A model generated the notes under the pieces. That model was not told the origin of the DNA. It ran no database searches and was given only the letters and a program-made list of their open reading frames with translations. Of a stretch of 64,000 nt of DNA, positions 1 to 9,821 are shown one piece after another. The position numbers and the translations under genes were made by a program. Position 1 is the first letter of the stretch; each line of letters opens with the position of its first letter. Origin of the DNA: Paramacrobiotus metropolitanus (taxonomy: Eukaryota > Tardigrada > Eutardigrada > Parachela > Macrobiotidae); contig NW_026570274.1 of the NCBI RefSeq assembly GCF_019649055.1, forward strand, positions 930,001 to 994,000. The letters are read 5' to 3'.

Positions 1-698
1 CCTTATTTTAAATCCCACGAATAAGAATGTAACGATTCATGAAATAAAGACCAAAAAATGAGGATATTTACAAAATCGCGTTTTTATGTGGACTGGAACC
101 TCCGACCTCCAATGACGAAGCAACGGAAGCCTCTACTATACTAGCGGGGTCGCTCTACGTAAAATATTGGAAAAACGTCAGCACCGAAAGCGTACACAAA
201 CACCAGGCAATAGTGAATGTGCCAGTGAGCAATCTACCTGGGCAGCCAGCTACATAAAAACCCGTACAACATCCTAACGAAAGTGTATCCTCGTGCGGTT
301 ATGCATTACATTGTCCAAAAATTACCAACAGACAGCACGGACGGTAACTACCTAGACTTTATTAAGGCCGCAACTCGCATAGTAACTAAACAACAAAAGT
401 GCCTTGCGGAACGAAGCGCAAAAACCATAATGTACCAGCTAAACAGTGTACAACCCGTATGTGCGAAACGCATCCTGAATAAAGGAGAAAACTAACCGCA
501 AAACAATAAAAATACAAGATAAAACGCTACATAAATCTACAATATGAGATCTCCAAAGAGGCATGAGCGTACACATAAAAGAATGAAGGCAAGGAGATCA
601 TAGACGTGAACGATGTTTCAGGCATTTCACACAAAATACCAGACATTCTAACAATAGTGGCGAAATCCACATCGAAAAGTCCGCCAGATAATGCCACA

Positions 699-881
699 TC
701 AAGGAATCTTAGGAGGGAGCTTGGATACAGCCTCCTTGACGGCAATTCTGCCACGCTCAAAACGTTGCTGAGCATCAGTACGGTCGGCCATCTTCTGCGC
801 CACAGTCTCCGTCCATGCCGTAACACGATTCTCCAGCGCCTGCTTGGCCGCTTTCTTCTTCTCCGAAGCTGGAGGAGTCAT
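699..881 (-). CDS. small basic ORF in the 3' part of the retroelement
   Basis: A 60-codon ORF beginning at the ATG at 881 and ending at TGA 699. The product is short, charged and alanine/lysine-rich with a heptad-like helical look; it starts MTPPASEKKKAAKQ and ends VSKLPPKIP. No known domain is recognised. It lies on the same strand as the retroelement ORFs and downstream of them, so it could be a further accessory ORF or the last exon of a spliced accessory transcript. The reading frame has no intron signal that I can defend. It could also be chance: the region is short and an overlapping frame on the same strand (826 to 527) is open too. Confidence 0.3.
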   Translation of the reverse strand: MTPPASEKKKAAKQALENRVTAWTETVAQKMADRTDAQQRFERGRIAVKEAVSKLPPKIP

Positions 882-1460
882 CGTGATTTGACAAATAACC
901 ACAGTATCACAGATTGCACAAATAAACTTAAGGCAGCGGAATCAGCGGAATAAAATCACAGTAATTGTAAATGATTAAATTAAAATAAAAATTCATAATG
1001 GGATACATTCAGGATAGGAGTTTGACAGCCGCCCATACTGGCGACCGCATACTTCGTAACCAGCGAAGTCGATTAAATGAGAGTGCCACCCGGCGGTAGG
1101 TCCGCCGTCAGCTCATTACACCGGAGTTAATGCGTATGCTGCATGTAGCGATAGATATCCGAACTTCACACTTTTAATTCCGAAACTGAATATTTGACAC
1201 TCTTTAACACCAGAAAAATTATACGACATCATCAGCAAAATTATGACCATAAGGCCGTCGTATTAATGATTTCACGAAAACAGAGCCTTTAACGATTAGG
1301 GCTGCTATCACAACTATTAAAAGAGCAGAACAGCGTTCATTTAACACATTCACAACGCGGCAGCTGAAAAATTATACACCAAAAGCATGCCACACTGAGT
1401 CAGCATTAAAAACGCGGAAGAGGCACAGAACAGCAGAGATTTAAACAAATGGCCCATACT

Positions 1461-2292
1461 TTAAATCATCGAGCTGTAATTTAAACACACAAACGGCCGA
1501 TCGACAAAAGTCCTCACTTCCAAAAGTGGGAATTCCACGCAGAGGATGACGCTGCCCAAAATGCGCTTGCGTTCTTCTTCGGTTTCTGGATGATGCCGAA
1601 GTCTTCGTCCACCCACAGCATGTCCACAGGCAAGACATTTGACTGGATCCGGAAAATCCAGCTTGTTCTCTGCCCACCAGTCATGCAAGATCTAAGTCTG
1701 GCTCTTCCAATCCTCCAATTGCCAGATCCCCAAATATTCCGGGACAGGTTCATCAATTTCAGCCGCTGGTTCAGCCGGCTGTTGAACTTCAGGCTCAGAC
1801 CAACGAATGCGGCCACAGGTACCAGGGCCAAAATTCTCACAGTCGACACAGCAGAGTTCTTCTTCCCATGCGCTTTTCTCTTCAGCCTCTTCAGCTTCCA
1901 GCGTGAAGACGGCGAGTGCGCGGAGATTCCGGTCTTGGTGGCAGCGGCGGTAAATTCATACCCGCCCGAATACGGTCCGCGGCTGCACGGCAGATCAACG
2001 TGTCAGGACCTGGCCAGATCCCAACTTCGACATAATATAATTCAGTTGCGTCTGCCCGGATGATACGCTCTTCGATATCGACGAGCTTCTCATAATTTTC
2101 AGGTTCTTCAACTATCAGAACAGCGAAACATGATCAAAAAGCAGTCCTCTGTACATCGAAGCGATACAACACAACCCAATAGGAATTGATACTTACAAAA
2201 AGGTACTTACGGCGCAATTTTTCCGCGAACCCGTCAGAAACAATACGGCCAAAAGAGTTCTTATAACCGAAGGTGCCGTTCATTAAGTCCAT
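1461..2292 (-). pseudogene. spliced cysteine-rich accessory ORF of the retroelement (with stop and frame change)
   Basis: Exon 1 is 2292..2211: ATG, 27 codons plus one base, ending in a full-consensus GTAAGT donor. Exon 2 starts at 2111 after a pyrimidine-rich stretch and TAG acceptor; joining the two keeps the frame (intron 99 bp). Exon 2 reads LEEPENYEKLVDIEERIIRA and onward, then the frame changes near 1955, after which a cysteine-rich stretch follows (LCCVDCENFGPGTCG, then CLACGH). An in-frame TAG at 1692-1694 splits this before the terminal stop at 1461. The paired CxxC motifs suggest a small zinc-binding protein; no family is recognised. It lies 3' of pol on the same strand, so it is either an accessory gene of the element or a host gene fragment captured by it. 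The junction is seen in sequence; the function is unknown. Confidence 0.4.
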
Positions 2293-2726
2293 TTCAGACT
2301 GGGGGTTAAGGGATTAGAAGTTTAAGAATTTAGACGGATAAACCGCGATCTAAATTTAGAAATCTGAAAAAGCGCAAGTTGAAACAAGCTAACGAGTCTG
2401 AGCAAGAGAAAAAAAAAGTGCTGACACACCGCAGCTGTGCAGATGGAAACAACTGTGCACTATGTGACTGGCACTGCCCTAACATTTAACAACACACGGG
2501 CGGTTGCCATGGTACTAATTTCGTGCGTGTTCAAACGTGAAGACTTTGATTTTAATCAGATTAGCGTTTGTATAACAGTTTTCTGAAAGTTCTATCTTGG
2601 GTTTGAATTTTCACAGAATTGCGGTTTCTAACAAGACACACGTCTACTGATTTATTTAAAACGCCAAATCCGAATCCCAGAGAATAAAGGTAAGCTACAA
2701 AACAGTTCAATTTACAGCGGAGCGGG

Positions 2727-3071
2727 CTATGCCATAAAACCAGCTATAAAACTAAAAATAAAGAATGCTGTAAAGCAGTTTATAACTGAAAAGGACGATT
2801 CTGTCTGTATAAAATAGTGCGCAGCTATTGCAAGAATAATAACTGGGAGGACAAAACAGCCGAAGAACCAACTCGGATATTGTTTTGACAGAACGGAGTT
2901 ACACAGCAGCGCCCATATTGTCATCGTCGTCATCACGGCGTGGGCGATGGCGTTTGGCGATTGAAGCATCCAGCTTGCCCGGGCCACGCTTCTCCTGTCC
3001 TTCATGCAACAGCCAACGACTTTGTTGCAATTGCTGCTGTTGTTGGGATGACGAGCGCGGGTCCGCTGCAT
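2727..3071 (-). CDS. overlapping ORF with two hydrophobic segments
   Basis: This frame overlaps the last 58 codons of the 282-residue ORF in another phase and continues past its stop. The C-terminal 60 residues contain two strong hydrophobic stretches of about 20 residues each, WFFGCFVLPVIILAIAAHYF and VINCFTAFFIFSFIAGF, separated by a short polar loop. That is what a membrane hairpin or membrane anchor looks like. The ATG at 3071 is not well supported, so the segment might instead be reached by splicing or a frameshift from the upstream ORF. No env family can be named. It could also be chance in a T-rich region. Confidence 0.3.
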   Translation of the reverse strand: MQRTRARHPNNSSNCNKVVGCCMKDRRSVARASWMLQSPNAIAHAVMTTMTIWALLCNSVLSKQYPSWFFGCFVLPVIILAIAAHYFIQTESSFSVINCFTAFFIFSFIAGFMA

Positions 3072-3747
3072 TCAGACGATCGAAATAACGCTGCTCTGCT
3101 TCCAAGCGGTGATCCTCGTCAATATTGGAAACCAATTCCTCGATATGCTGATTATACGCGTCCACGAGCGTAACAACGGCACCATGGTCTCCCGTTTCCC
3201 CCGGGACATAATCCAACGCAGTGAGAAACTCGACAGGATTGCGCACCACATTAATGCCGAAGTTCCGACGAAGTTCGCAGACGATTTGCCCAATGAGCCA
3301 TCCTTGGCGGAAGTCCACTCGCAGGTAACGCAGCAATGCATAATGTGCATCCTTTGACAGATCCAGAGTGTGGACAAAACGGTTATATTTGTCCACCGTC
3401 ATTTCCGATCCATTATGGTAAATCTTGCCGCGAAAACGCAATCGAGTCTCAGGATGCAGCTCCACATAATCTCTGTCCGGATTGTAGGGACAATTAATCA
3501 AACCAGACGGGGGAATATAACTCTTTCCTCCACGAGCATAGTCGTGCGGAGACGGACGAAGGCCACAATCCACCATGAGATGGGACCATTCAAATGTTGG
3601 TTCAGGCCATCCAACATGAGGATCGGGATACATTGGCGGCTGAACTTCGGCCGAGACATCTGCCAAAACCTGCACCGAATCTTCCGAGGAGCTCGTGGTA
3701 TCCTCATGCATGAAGGAATGATGTGCTGGCACTTTCGGGCGATGCAT
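2899..3747 (-). CDS. accessory ORF downstream of pol, 282 residues
   Basis: An intact 282-codon ORF from the ATG at 3747 to the stop at 2899, 357 bases downstream of the pol stop and on the same strand. The N-terminal 40 residues are acidic and serine-rich. The middle (about 50-210) looks globular, with YNRFVHTLDLSKDAHYALLR and FRQGWLIGQIVCELRRNFG. The C-terminus has a glutamine run, then a basic patch (KRHRPRR) followed by five aspartates, which could be a nuclear localisation signal. There is no signal peptide or membrane segment in this frame, so it is not a usual envelope protein. No known domain is recognised. The length and lack of stops make it a real accessory gene of the element rather than noise. 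Confidence 0.6.
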   Translation of the reverse strand: MHRPKVPAHHSFMHEDTTSSSEDSVQVLADVSAEVQPPMYPDPHVGWPEPTFEWSHLMVDCGLRPSPHDYARGGKSYIPPSGLINCPYNPDRDYVELHPETRLRFRGKIYHNGSEMTVDKYNRFVHTLDLSKDAHYALLRYLRVDFRQGWLIGQIVCELRRNFGINVVRNPVEFLTALDYVPGETGDHGAVVTLVDAYNQHIEELVSNIDEDHRLEAEQRYFDRLNAADPRSSSQQQQQLQQSRWLLHEGQEKRGPGKLDASIAKRHRPRRDDDDDNMGAAV

Positions 3748-4103
3748 TATAGCGATATACAGTAATTAAGCCACAAACTCAGTGTAGAAAGAGAGCAAAT
3801 TCAGACGAGGCTGAAAGCGAATTGATAACTAACATTAATCTTGCAGGTAAAATCTCATTTGCGGCCAGCTAAAAGCGCTTTCCCTGCACAGCTGATGTGC
3901 AGAAAGGGCAACGAACGCAACTACGTCACCGCGGAGTGTCCAATGGCGACTGCGCGCACACTCAATCTGTACGTACAAACAGTTTGGGAATTTTCCAGGC
4001 AATTTAATGCAGCAGAGAGTAAAAATTTCAATCCTTAGAGTTCAAAAATAAAATAAAAATAAAAATAAAATAAATGTACAAATCTGCACGGCCGCTCGGC
4101 CTT
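3748..4103. other. non-coding gap between pol and the 282-residue ORF
   Basis: About 350 bases without a convincing ORF. On the minus strand it separates the pol stop from the next ORF and so must contain either a splice acceptor or another route to express that ORF. An A-rich stretch of repeated AAAAT units lies at 4045-4075. No polypurine tract or LTR start is evident, which argues that the element's 3' end lies further left. Confidence 0.4.
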
Positions 4104-7100
4104 TTAATCCAGATTACATAAGGTACAAATTCGGCAAAATTTCGCTAAATCAGACTTCATTTCAGGCCAGAAAAACCGAAGGTTTTTATATAAGTAATCA
4201 TATGGCGAAATGGTACTGCCATACTTGTGAAGCAACCGACGGTGTACTGATTCAGCTAATATTTTACGCCATTGAAACGGTATCAGAATTTTAGGGATTC
4301 TCTTCTGGATATCCTCTCTTTCGCCGTAATGGCAGATAATGCCTTTTACTTTCAGAACTAGAGGGAGATGCCAGGCCGCGTATGCAGATTCCTCGAGAGT
4401 ACAATCTCCATCAACAACGGCGTCCCACAACATCATGTCACTGCACTCCATCTGGCGATACCTCCAGAATTCCTGCTTATCAAGGGCGTCATCGGATATT
4501 ACACCTTGTGGCCAGAACTGCTCAATTGGGCGTGCCCAAGCCGGAACTGGGAGAGTTCTGTCTTCTATAACTGCAGCAGAAGTTTTTGCTGGCTGCGCCG
4601 GCCCAATCTCCATTGCGTTACAGGTAATTGGCGAAGTATCACTGGCCACCGGGGCAACTAGTTCAGATTGGCCCCCTCCCGGCTGGGATACGTTCAGAAT
4701 AGCCGGTTCTCTATCACTTGTGGCCCTGCGCTTTTTAGCATCAGCCGACGGGTCTCTTTTGCGTTTTTTGTCGTTGCTCTGATTAATAAATCTCTCCACA
4801 GGTTTCACCACACGCCCGGAGCGGGTTTTAAGTAATGGAACCGCTTCCATCTGGTTATCCAGATATTCAGCGTACTCAGCATCAAGGCGCGACGATGCTG
4901 AATCAACGGATGGAATCACCGGCGGCGGCGCGGGCGCCTCAACTAACTCATCGGGGCATTCCTTCTCCACACAATCGAGCAACTTCGGTAAGTGCTCGTC
5001 TTGCAGAATAGTATCGACGTCGCGGAAATTATACGGCTTTAAACGGCTGACATGTACAGTGTCAGTTTTGACATTTCCGCGCCGGTTACTTTTTACTACA
5101 TAGTGCACCGGCCCTGACTGACGCACAATTTCCCATCCAGCAGTCCAACGGGGCATAAGGGATGGATTCTTCCCCACTTTTCGATGTAACACGTATACCA
5201 AAACCTGATCCCCCGGTTTATACGATACATGTGAAATATTTGCATCATATCTAATTTTATCTTTAAGCTTATGACGAAACTCTTCAGCATTCACTAAATC
5301 CAAGGCCTCACCAAGGCCGCGCTGCATCTGCTGTACATATACATGGGCAGGAATCACAAAATCCTCTTCGAATGGCAGGAAGTTATTTATCGGTAAGCGC
5401 ATCTCGGTGCCGTGCATCATGAAGAATGGTGAGCGGCCCGTTCGCTCCACAACCTTACTGTTAAAGGCAGCACAAAGTGCTGGGAGGAATATATCCCAGT
5501 CACTTTGCTGCTCGTTCACATACTTCGCTAGCGCCTTTTTGATTTCCCCTACGCGTTTTTCGACGAGTCCATTGCCCTGCTGGTGGCCTGACGCCGTCGG
5601 TGCGTGAGCAACACCCGCGAGAGCGAGAAGCTCCCGAAACATCTCAGACATGAAATTACTGCCGCGGTCTGAGGTGATGTGTACAGGCATGCCAAAGACT
5701 GTGAGAATGCGGCGATAAAAGAACAACGCCAATGTGGCGGCATCATTTCTCTCAACTGCCTCAGCCACAATGTATTTGCTCCCGTAATCTACTGCAATAA
5801 TTATGTTTTTGTTTCCAGATTCCGTCGTTGGGAGAGCCGGAGCAACGTCGATTGCCCAAACTAACCGAGGAGGAACGGTGGGATTGGACTGGAGAGCACC
5901 GGCCGGTGCCGTAGCAAGAGGATTTTGTGCAAGGCACGCCGGGCAAGAGGCACAGTAACTTTTAACAGACTCGAACATACGGGGCCAATAAAAATACTTG
6001 TACATCCTTTTATAGGTGGCCAGGACGCCCAAGTGTGCTGCTAACGGGGAATCATGGTTATCCTGAAGGAACTGAAGCCGCCAGTGAACAGGTACATACA
6101 TGCAGTAATAGATCTTCCGGTTTAATTCGAACTTGTAGTAAACAACGCCCTGTTTCACTACAAATTTATTTAGGTGTAATTTCTCGTGCTCTGACATCTT
6201 TTCCTTTTTATTTTCTAGGAGCAGCCGCCATCGGACAATTCGCGCATCGCGAGACTGCTCTTCAGCCCAGTATGAAGCCTTATCGTCAGTAATTAACTTC
6301 TGCACCTTATCCTCATCAAAGGCTTTCATGTCTTCCTCTGGAATGGCTTTAACTTCGGCCGACATCATCCCAAAGCGGATATCCACATAATCCCTTTCCA
6401 GGATCGCGAAACAACACTCGATCATCGCGGCATCACCGGCGAAAGGGTAAGTTTGCCGATAGTCAAACTCGATGTCTGAGTCGTCAGAGTCGGGTTCCGG
6501 TTGCTCTCCTGGGTTTCTACTCAAGGCGTCAGCAATAACGTTCTCTTTGCCAGGTATGTGAACAGGCTTAGTATTAAATTGCTGGATATACAACGCCCAG
6601 CGCCCAAGGCGGCCAGCGGCATCACGCATATTATTAAGGAAGACCAGCGCCTGGTGATCGGTCTGGACTTCAAACTGGTAGTCCGACAAATAATGCTTCC
6701 ATTTTTTAAGAGCACAAATAACTGCATAGGCCTCAAGCTCAGTAGGGAAGTAGAGCCTTTTCTGCGTTTCAGTCAACTTGCGGCTTAGATACGCGATAGG
6801 ACGCCAATTTGTCGGCACATCCGTCGGTTTATCCTTGGGACATTGCATAAGGACTGCACCCACAGCAATAGTACTTGCATCGACAATAACACGCGACAAA
6901 GCCTCCGGGTCATAACGGGCCAGGACCGGCGCCGTCACCAAGGCCTCCTTCAATTGTTCCACAGACCTGCACTGATCCGTTCCCCATTCAAAGGTAACTC
7001 TTTTAGGAATTAGTTTTTGAAGCGGCTCAGCGATTTCTTGGAAGTTCTTAATAAATTGACGATAATATCCTACCATACCTAGGAACCGTAATATGTCTTT

Positions 7101-7715
7101 TTTGTCTTTTATAGGGCCAAATTCCTTAACCGCCTGGATCTTCTCTGGATCCGTACTTATACCGAACTGGTCGACCGTATGACCCAAAAAGGTAATCGAA
7201 TTAACAAATAATTCTGTTTTTTCAGGGTTAATGGTCCAGCCGCATTCCTGGAGCCGCAAAAAGAGCTCCTGTAAATCACGCATATGATCTGCCAGGTTTT
7301 TACTGAAGACAATAATGTCATCAATAAAAACCAACACGTTCCTCCACTTCATGTTCGCAAGCGTCAAATCCATGGCGCGCTGGAAAGCCGAAGGCGCGTC
7401 CTTCATTCCAAAAGGTAAGACTTTGTATTGAAACGTGAACTCTTCGCCAACCATTGTTGTTTTGCATCGATCTTCTGGTTTGATTTTAATTTGCCAAAAT
7501 CCACTCTTTAAGTCAATCTTGCTAAAGACCGTTGCTTTATCGAGGGCATTTAATATGTCGTCAACTCTGGGAAGCGGGTAACTGCTGCCCATTAATCTTT
7601 CGTTAAGCTTACGGAAATCCACGGTTAAACGCCGGGATTTATCCTTCTTCTTCACTATGCAGATGGGACTGCCCCACGCCGAATTTGTTGGCTCAATGAT
7701 ACCGTCTTTAATCAT
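4104..7715 (-). CDS. pol: Ty3/Gypsy-type pol: reverse transcriptase, RNase H, integrase and extra C-terminal H2C2 module
   Basis: A 1203-codon ORF. Reverse transcriptase occupies roughly residues 5-190, with LPFGMKDAPSAFQ and the catalytic FIDD near 130. RNase H follows (about 270-400) with VIVDAS, TELEAY and TDHQAL. Integrase starts with an H2C2 zinc module (about 560-592), then the catalytic core with D in WAIDV (about 620), D in SDRGSNF (about 683) and E in VEKRV (about 720), ending in a C-terminal domain near VSRLKPYNF (about 895). A low-complexity linker leads to a further H2C2-like module at about 1130-1202 that ends CRICTLC just before the stop. The order RT-RH-IN is that of Ty3/Gypsy (Metaviridae-like) elements. 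The start is the frame opening at 7715; upstream coding continues in another frame, so the true protein is longer. Confidence 0.92.
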   Translation of the reverse strand: MIKDGIIEPTNSAWGSPICIVKKKDKSRRLTVDFRKLNERLMGSSYPLPRVDDILNALDKATVFSKIDLKSGFWQIKIKPEDRCKTTMVGEEFTFQYKVLPFGMKDAPSAFQRAMDLTLANMKWRNVLVFIDDIIVFSKNLADHMRDLQELFLRLQECGWTINPEKTELFVNSITFLGHTVDQFGISTDPEKIQAVKEFGPIKDKKDILRFLGMVGYYRQFIKNFQEIAEPLQKLIPKRVTFEWGTDQCRSVEQLKEALVTAPVLARYDPEALSRVIVDASTIAVGAVLMQCPKDKPTDVPTNWRPIAYLSRKLTETQKRLYFPTELEAYAVICALKKWKHYLSDYQFEVQTDHQALVFLNNMRDAAGRLGRWALYIQQFNTKPVHIPGKENVIADALSRNPGEQPEPDSDDSDIEFDYRQTYPFAGDAAMIECCFAILERDYVDIRFGMMSAEVKAIPEEDMKAFDEDKVQKLITDDKASYWAEEQSRDARIVRWRLLLENKKEKMSEHEKLHLNKFVVKQGVVYYKFELNRKIYYCMYVPVHWRLQFLQDNHDSPLAAHLGVLATYKRMYKYFYWPRMFESVKSYCASCPACLAQNPLATAPAGALQSNPTVPPRLVWAIDVAPALPTTESGNKNIIIAVDYGSKYIVAEAVERNDAATLALFFYRRILTVFGMPVHITSDRGSNFMSEMFRELLALAGVAHAPTASGHQQGNGLVEKRVGEIKKALAKYVNEQQSDWDIFLPALCAAFNSKVVERTGRSPFFMMHGTEMRLPINNFLPFEEDFVIPAHVYVQQMQRGLGEALDLVNAEEFRHKLKDKIRYDANISHVSYKPGDQVLVYVLHRKVGKNPSLMPRWTAGWEIVRQSGPVHYVVKSNRRGNVKTDTVHVSRLKPYNFRDVDTILQDEHLPKLLDCVEKECPDELVEAPAPPPVIPSVDSASSRLDAEYAEYLDNQMEAVPLLKTRSGRVVKPVERFINQSNDKKRKRDPSADAKKRRATSDREPAILNVSQPGGGQSELVAPVASDTSPITCNAMEIGPAQPAKTSAAVIEDRTLPVPAWARPIEQFWPQGVISDDALDKQEFWRYRQMECSDMMLWDAVVDGDCTLEESAYAAWHLPLVLKVKGIICHYGEREDIQKRIPKILIPFQWRKILAESVHRRLLHKYGSTISPYDYLYKNLRFFWPEMKSDLAKFCRICTLCNLD

Positions 7716-8143
7716 TTCCTGTGGGTTTTAGCCTGGAGCCATTTGCGGTCTTCAAACGATGTCCGATACGGAGGGGTTCTGACCGGCAAACTCGTACCTG
7801 TGTCCACGGAGTGCTCATAAATGGTACAGCATCCCACAGGACGCGCTTTAGTCGGTAGGACTGATTTCGCCTGGTAAAATATAGCTTTCAGTTCCTCCTT
7901 GCTAGGGCAAATGTCTCCCACTTTAATTTTTGCAAAAGTTTCTTCTGTTTCAGGATCAACGGCACTAACGGCGGGTGGCGGCAACTGCATAGCCATGCAT
8001 TCATTTATTTTCTCCGGCACGGAGACACCTTTTCCACACTGGAATGCCACCAATTGCCTCTTGACAATTCTCCTGGAACTCCGGAGAGTCCATTTGGTAC
8101 ACTGCGTCCACAAGCGCGACTTCGCCAAGGTTGGTTTCTTCAT
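7712..8143 (-). pseudogene. pol segment in a shifted frame (protease-RT linker and RT start)
   Basis: This 143-codon frame bridges the upstream polyprotein ORF and the RT ORF. Its later part, from about VPEKINECMA to PPYRTSFEDRKWLQA, is typical of the stretch just before the first RT motif in Ty3/Gypsy pol. The upstream ORF and the RT ORF are in the same frame as each other; this piece is one frame off. One shift near 8015-8025 (around GGAAAAGG) enters it and a second near 7722-7730 (around CTAAAACC) leaves it. Its TGA overlaps the ATG of the RT ORF (ATGA, 7712-7715). Two compensating indels in a dying copy are the simplest reading; programmed shifting is less likely because neither site is a canonical slippery heptamer in frame. 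Confidence 0.7.
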
Positions 8144-9788
8144 TCAAAACGAGCGGTTTGTCAGAAACGTTAACAACGCAGACTCGGCAATTACCATACT
8201 CATTTAGCGTTAAGACGCCATCGAGTAATACGGCGTTTTTATTTGACTCTGGTATTTTTCCTTCGTAGAGAAACGGCTGGGTGTACAGGTATTCGTCTTG
8301 AAATTCCATGAACTGTTCGTCAGACATCGACGTCGTTGCGCGAATAATTCCCTGTGAATGGGGCTGAATTATAACCGGCGAGGCTGGGAAAAGCTCCATC
8401 TTGAAGCAATCAATCGGACCGGGTTCTGGCTCGAAGCGGTAAATATCATGTTCTACCGAATTAACCTCAACCTGTGCTTGTGCCTGTTTCAGATGGGCGT
8501 CCCTGTACGCGAGCTCGATGACATCCTTCGAATAGACGCATGCCGGGATGTCAGTGGATTCCCGGACGTCCTGAGACCGTTTGGGCAAATTTTTAGCCGT
8601 CGGTTGTTGCAACACCGGTGCCGGCTGCACTGTCTCGGCGGACATCTGGCTTGCGGCCTCACGCTCGGCGTATTCCCGCCGAATTCTACGGCTGTAACTG
8701 GACTTTTTACGCCTAGGAGAATTCCTTCCCGAACCTTCCGGTGATGGTTCGTAATTTCCCACGGTGGGTTGTGCTGGATTAACAGCTGCAGATTCAGTCA
8801 ATGCCTTCTGTCTCTGAATGTCATTCCAGATTTCCCACTGTTCATTAATATTAATTTTTGTCGCAACATCGTAGGTCGCTCTGACATCCTCCGAAACGAA
8901 CTCAGACGGCTTCGGCGGCGGTGAGTTACTAATCATTTGAGAATTTATTTCTCTTTGCTTCTCCGCCTGTTTATCTTCGTAGGAGACCGGACACGGGCCG
9001 ATATTAATGGGTTTCATTCCATCAGCAGGAACGAAGCTACCGTTTTCAAATTCACCTGCTGGTGCCGGGTTATCCACAGAAAAGGTAACTTTACGTTTTC
9101 CTGTAGCTTTCTGTGCGTTTAATTGCTCCGTGCGTTTCAAGGTTTCAAAATGCCGGCGATCATTAATCGAGTTTCGACACACGTCGCAGTTCTTCTCGTA
9201 CCGTTCAATTTCTATTATACAGTCCGGCCAGTAAAATAATTTCACCAAGTACGGATATAGCTTTTCATGCCGGCCATACGCTTGCTTATGAATTAAAATT
9301 TCGTGGAAGCAGGCAATTAATTTCTGTCGCCATTGGTGCGGTACGTAAATTCTCGGACATGCACCAGAATGATCAGGTACTCTGCACAATATCCCTTCAC
9401 AAATCACAAATCTGTTGATTTCGTATTTGGTAAAATTCGTATTAGCGTGCGACGGTTTCTTGTACATTTTGTACCACATCCGGCTATCAACACACTGCTG
9501 TTGAGTTTCGCGCCAGAACTGCGGATCACGGAATCTTTTTTCTGAAGGAAACAGCTGTTTATCCTGTGGCCTGTCCATCGGCGTCATCCATTTCTTCAAT
9601 TCTGGATTGCGTGCCATATAAGACGGATAGTCATGGACTTCATCGACGTCCCTGCGGTCGCGCTCAACAGGTATAACATTAAGCAATTTGTTATCCATGC
9701 TAAGACATTCGACCACCTTCGCTGATTTCTCTAAAACACCCATATAAAGATACTTCGCCGCAGGATGCTGCTTCAGCACTGCGTCCAC
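8001..9788 (-). CDS. pol N-terminal polyprotein region with an extra H2C2 zinc module
   Basis: A 595-codon frame between gag-protease and RT. Residues about 90-210 form an H2C2 (HHCC) module: FHEILIH near 164, FYWP near 185, CDVC near 201, preceded by YVPHQWRQKLI. This is the fold that normally opens an integrase, but no integrase core follows. Residues 220-420 are charged and poorly conserved. From about 450 the sequence matches the region between protease and RT of Gypsy-like pol proteins (PHSQGIIRA, ALLDGVLTLNEYG-like text and VVNVSDKPLVLNEETNLGEV). The annotated 9788 start is a GTG, not an ATG; the frame is open back to a TGA at about 9822, so the coding region is really a continuation from upstream. 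Confidence 0.75.
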   Translation of the reverse strand: MDAVLKQHPAAKYLYMGVLEKSAKVVECLSMDNKLLNVIPVERDRRDVDEVHDYPSYMARNPELKKWMTPMDRPQDKQLFPSEKRFRDPQFWRETQQQCVDSRMWYKMYKKPSHANTNFTKYEINRFVICEGILCRVPDHSGACPRIYVPHQWRQKLIACFHEILIHKQAYGRHEKLYPYLVKLFYWPDCIIEIERYEKNCDVCRNSINDRRHFETLKRTEQLNAQKATGKRKVTFSVDNPAPAGEFENGSFVPADGMKPINIGPCPVSYEDKQAEKQREINSQMISNSPPPKPSEFVSEDVRATYDVATKININEQWEIWNDIQRQKALTESAAVNPAQPTVGNYEPSPEGSGRNSPRRKKSSYSRRIRREYAEREAASQMSAETVQPAPVLQQPTAKNLPKRSQDVRESTDIPACVYSKDVIELAYRDAHLKQAQAQVEVNSVEHDIYRFEPEPGPIDCFKMELFPASPVIIQPHSQGIIRATTSMSDEQFMEFQDEYLYTQPFLYEGKIPESNKNAVLLDGVLTLNEYGNCRVCVVNVSDKPLVLNEETNLGEVALVDAVYQMDSPEFQENCQEAIGGIPVWKRCLRAGENK

Positions 9789-9821
9789 CGAGAAATCTGA
9801 ATGGGAAGTTGCAAGGGATCG

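Noticed and set aside
88-158. tRNA-like sequence on the minus strand (GCTAGTATAGTAGAGG and GGTTCCAGTCC)
   Set aside because: It has passable A- and B-box matches, but the acceptor stem does not pair and no good anticodon arm forms.
283-495. 70-codon plus-strand frame
   Set aside because: No domain, no good start context, opposite to the element's coding strand.
1-700. 3' LTR of the large retroelement at the left edge
   Set aside because: Nothing in this stretch resembles 15488-16200, and there is no polypurine tract followed by a TG start.
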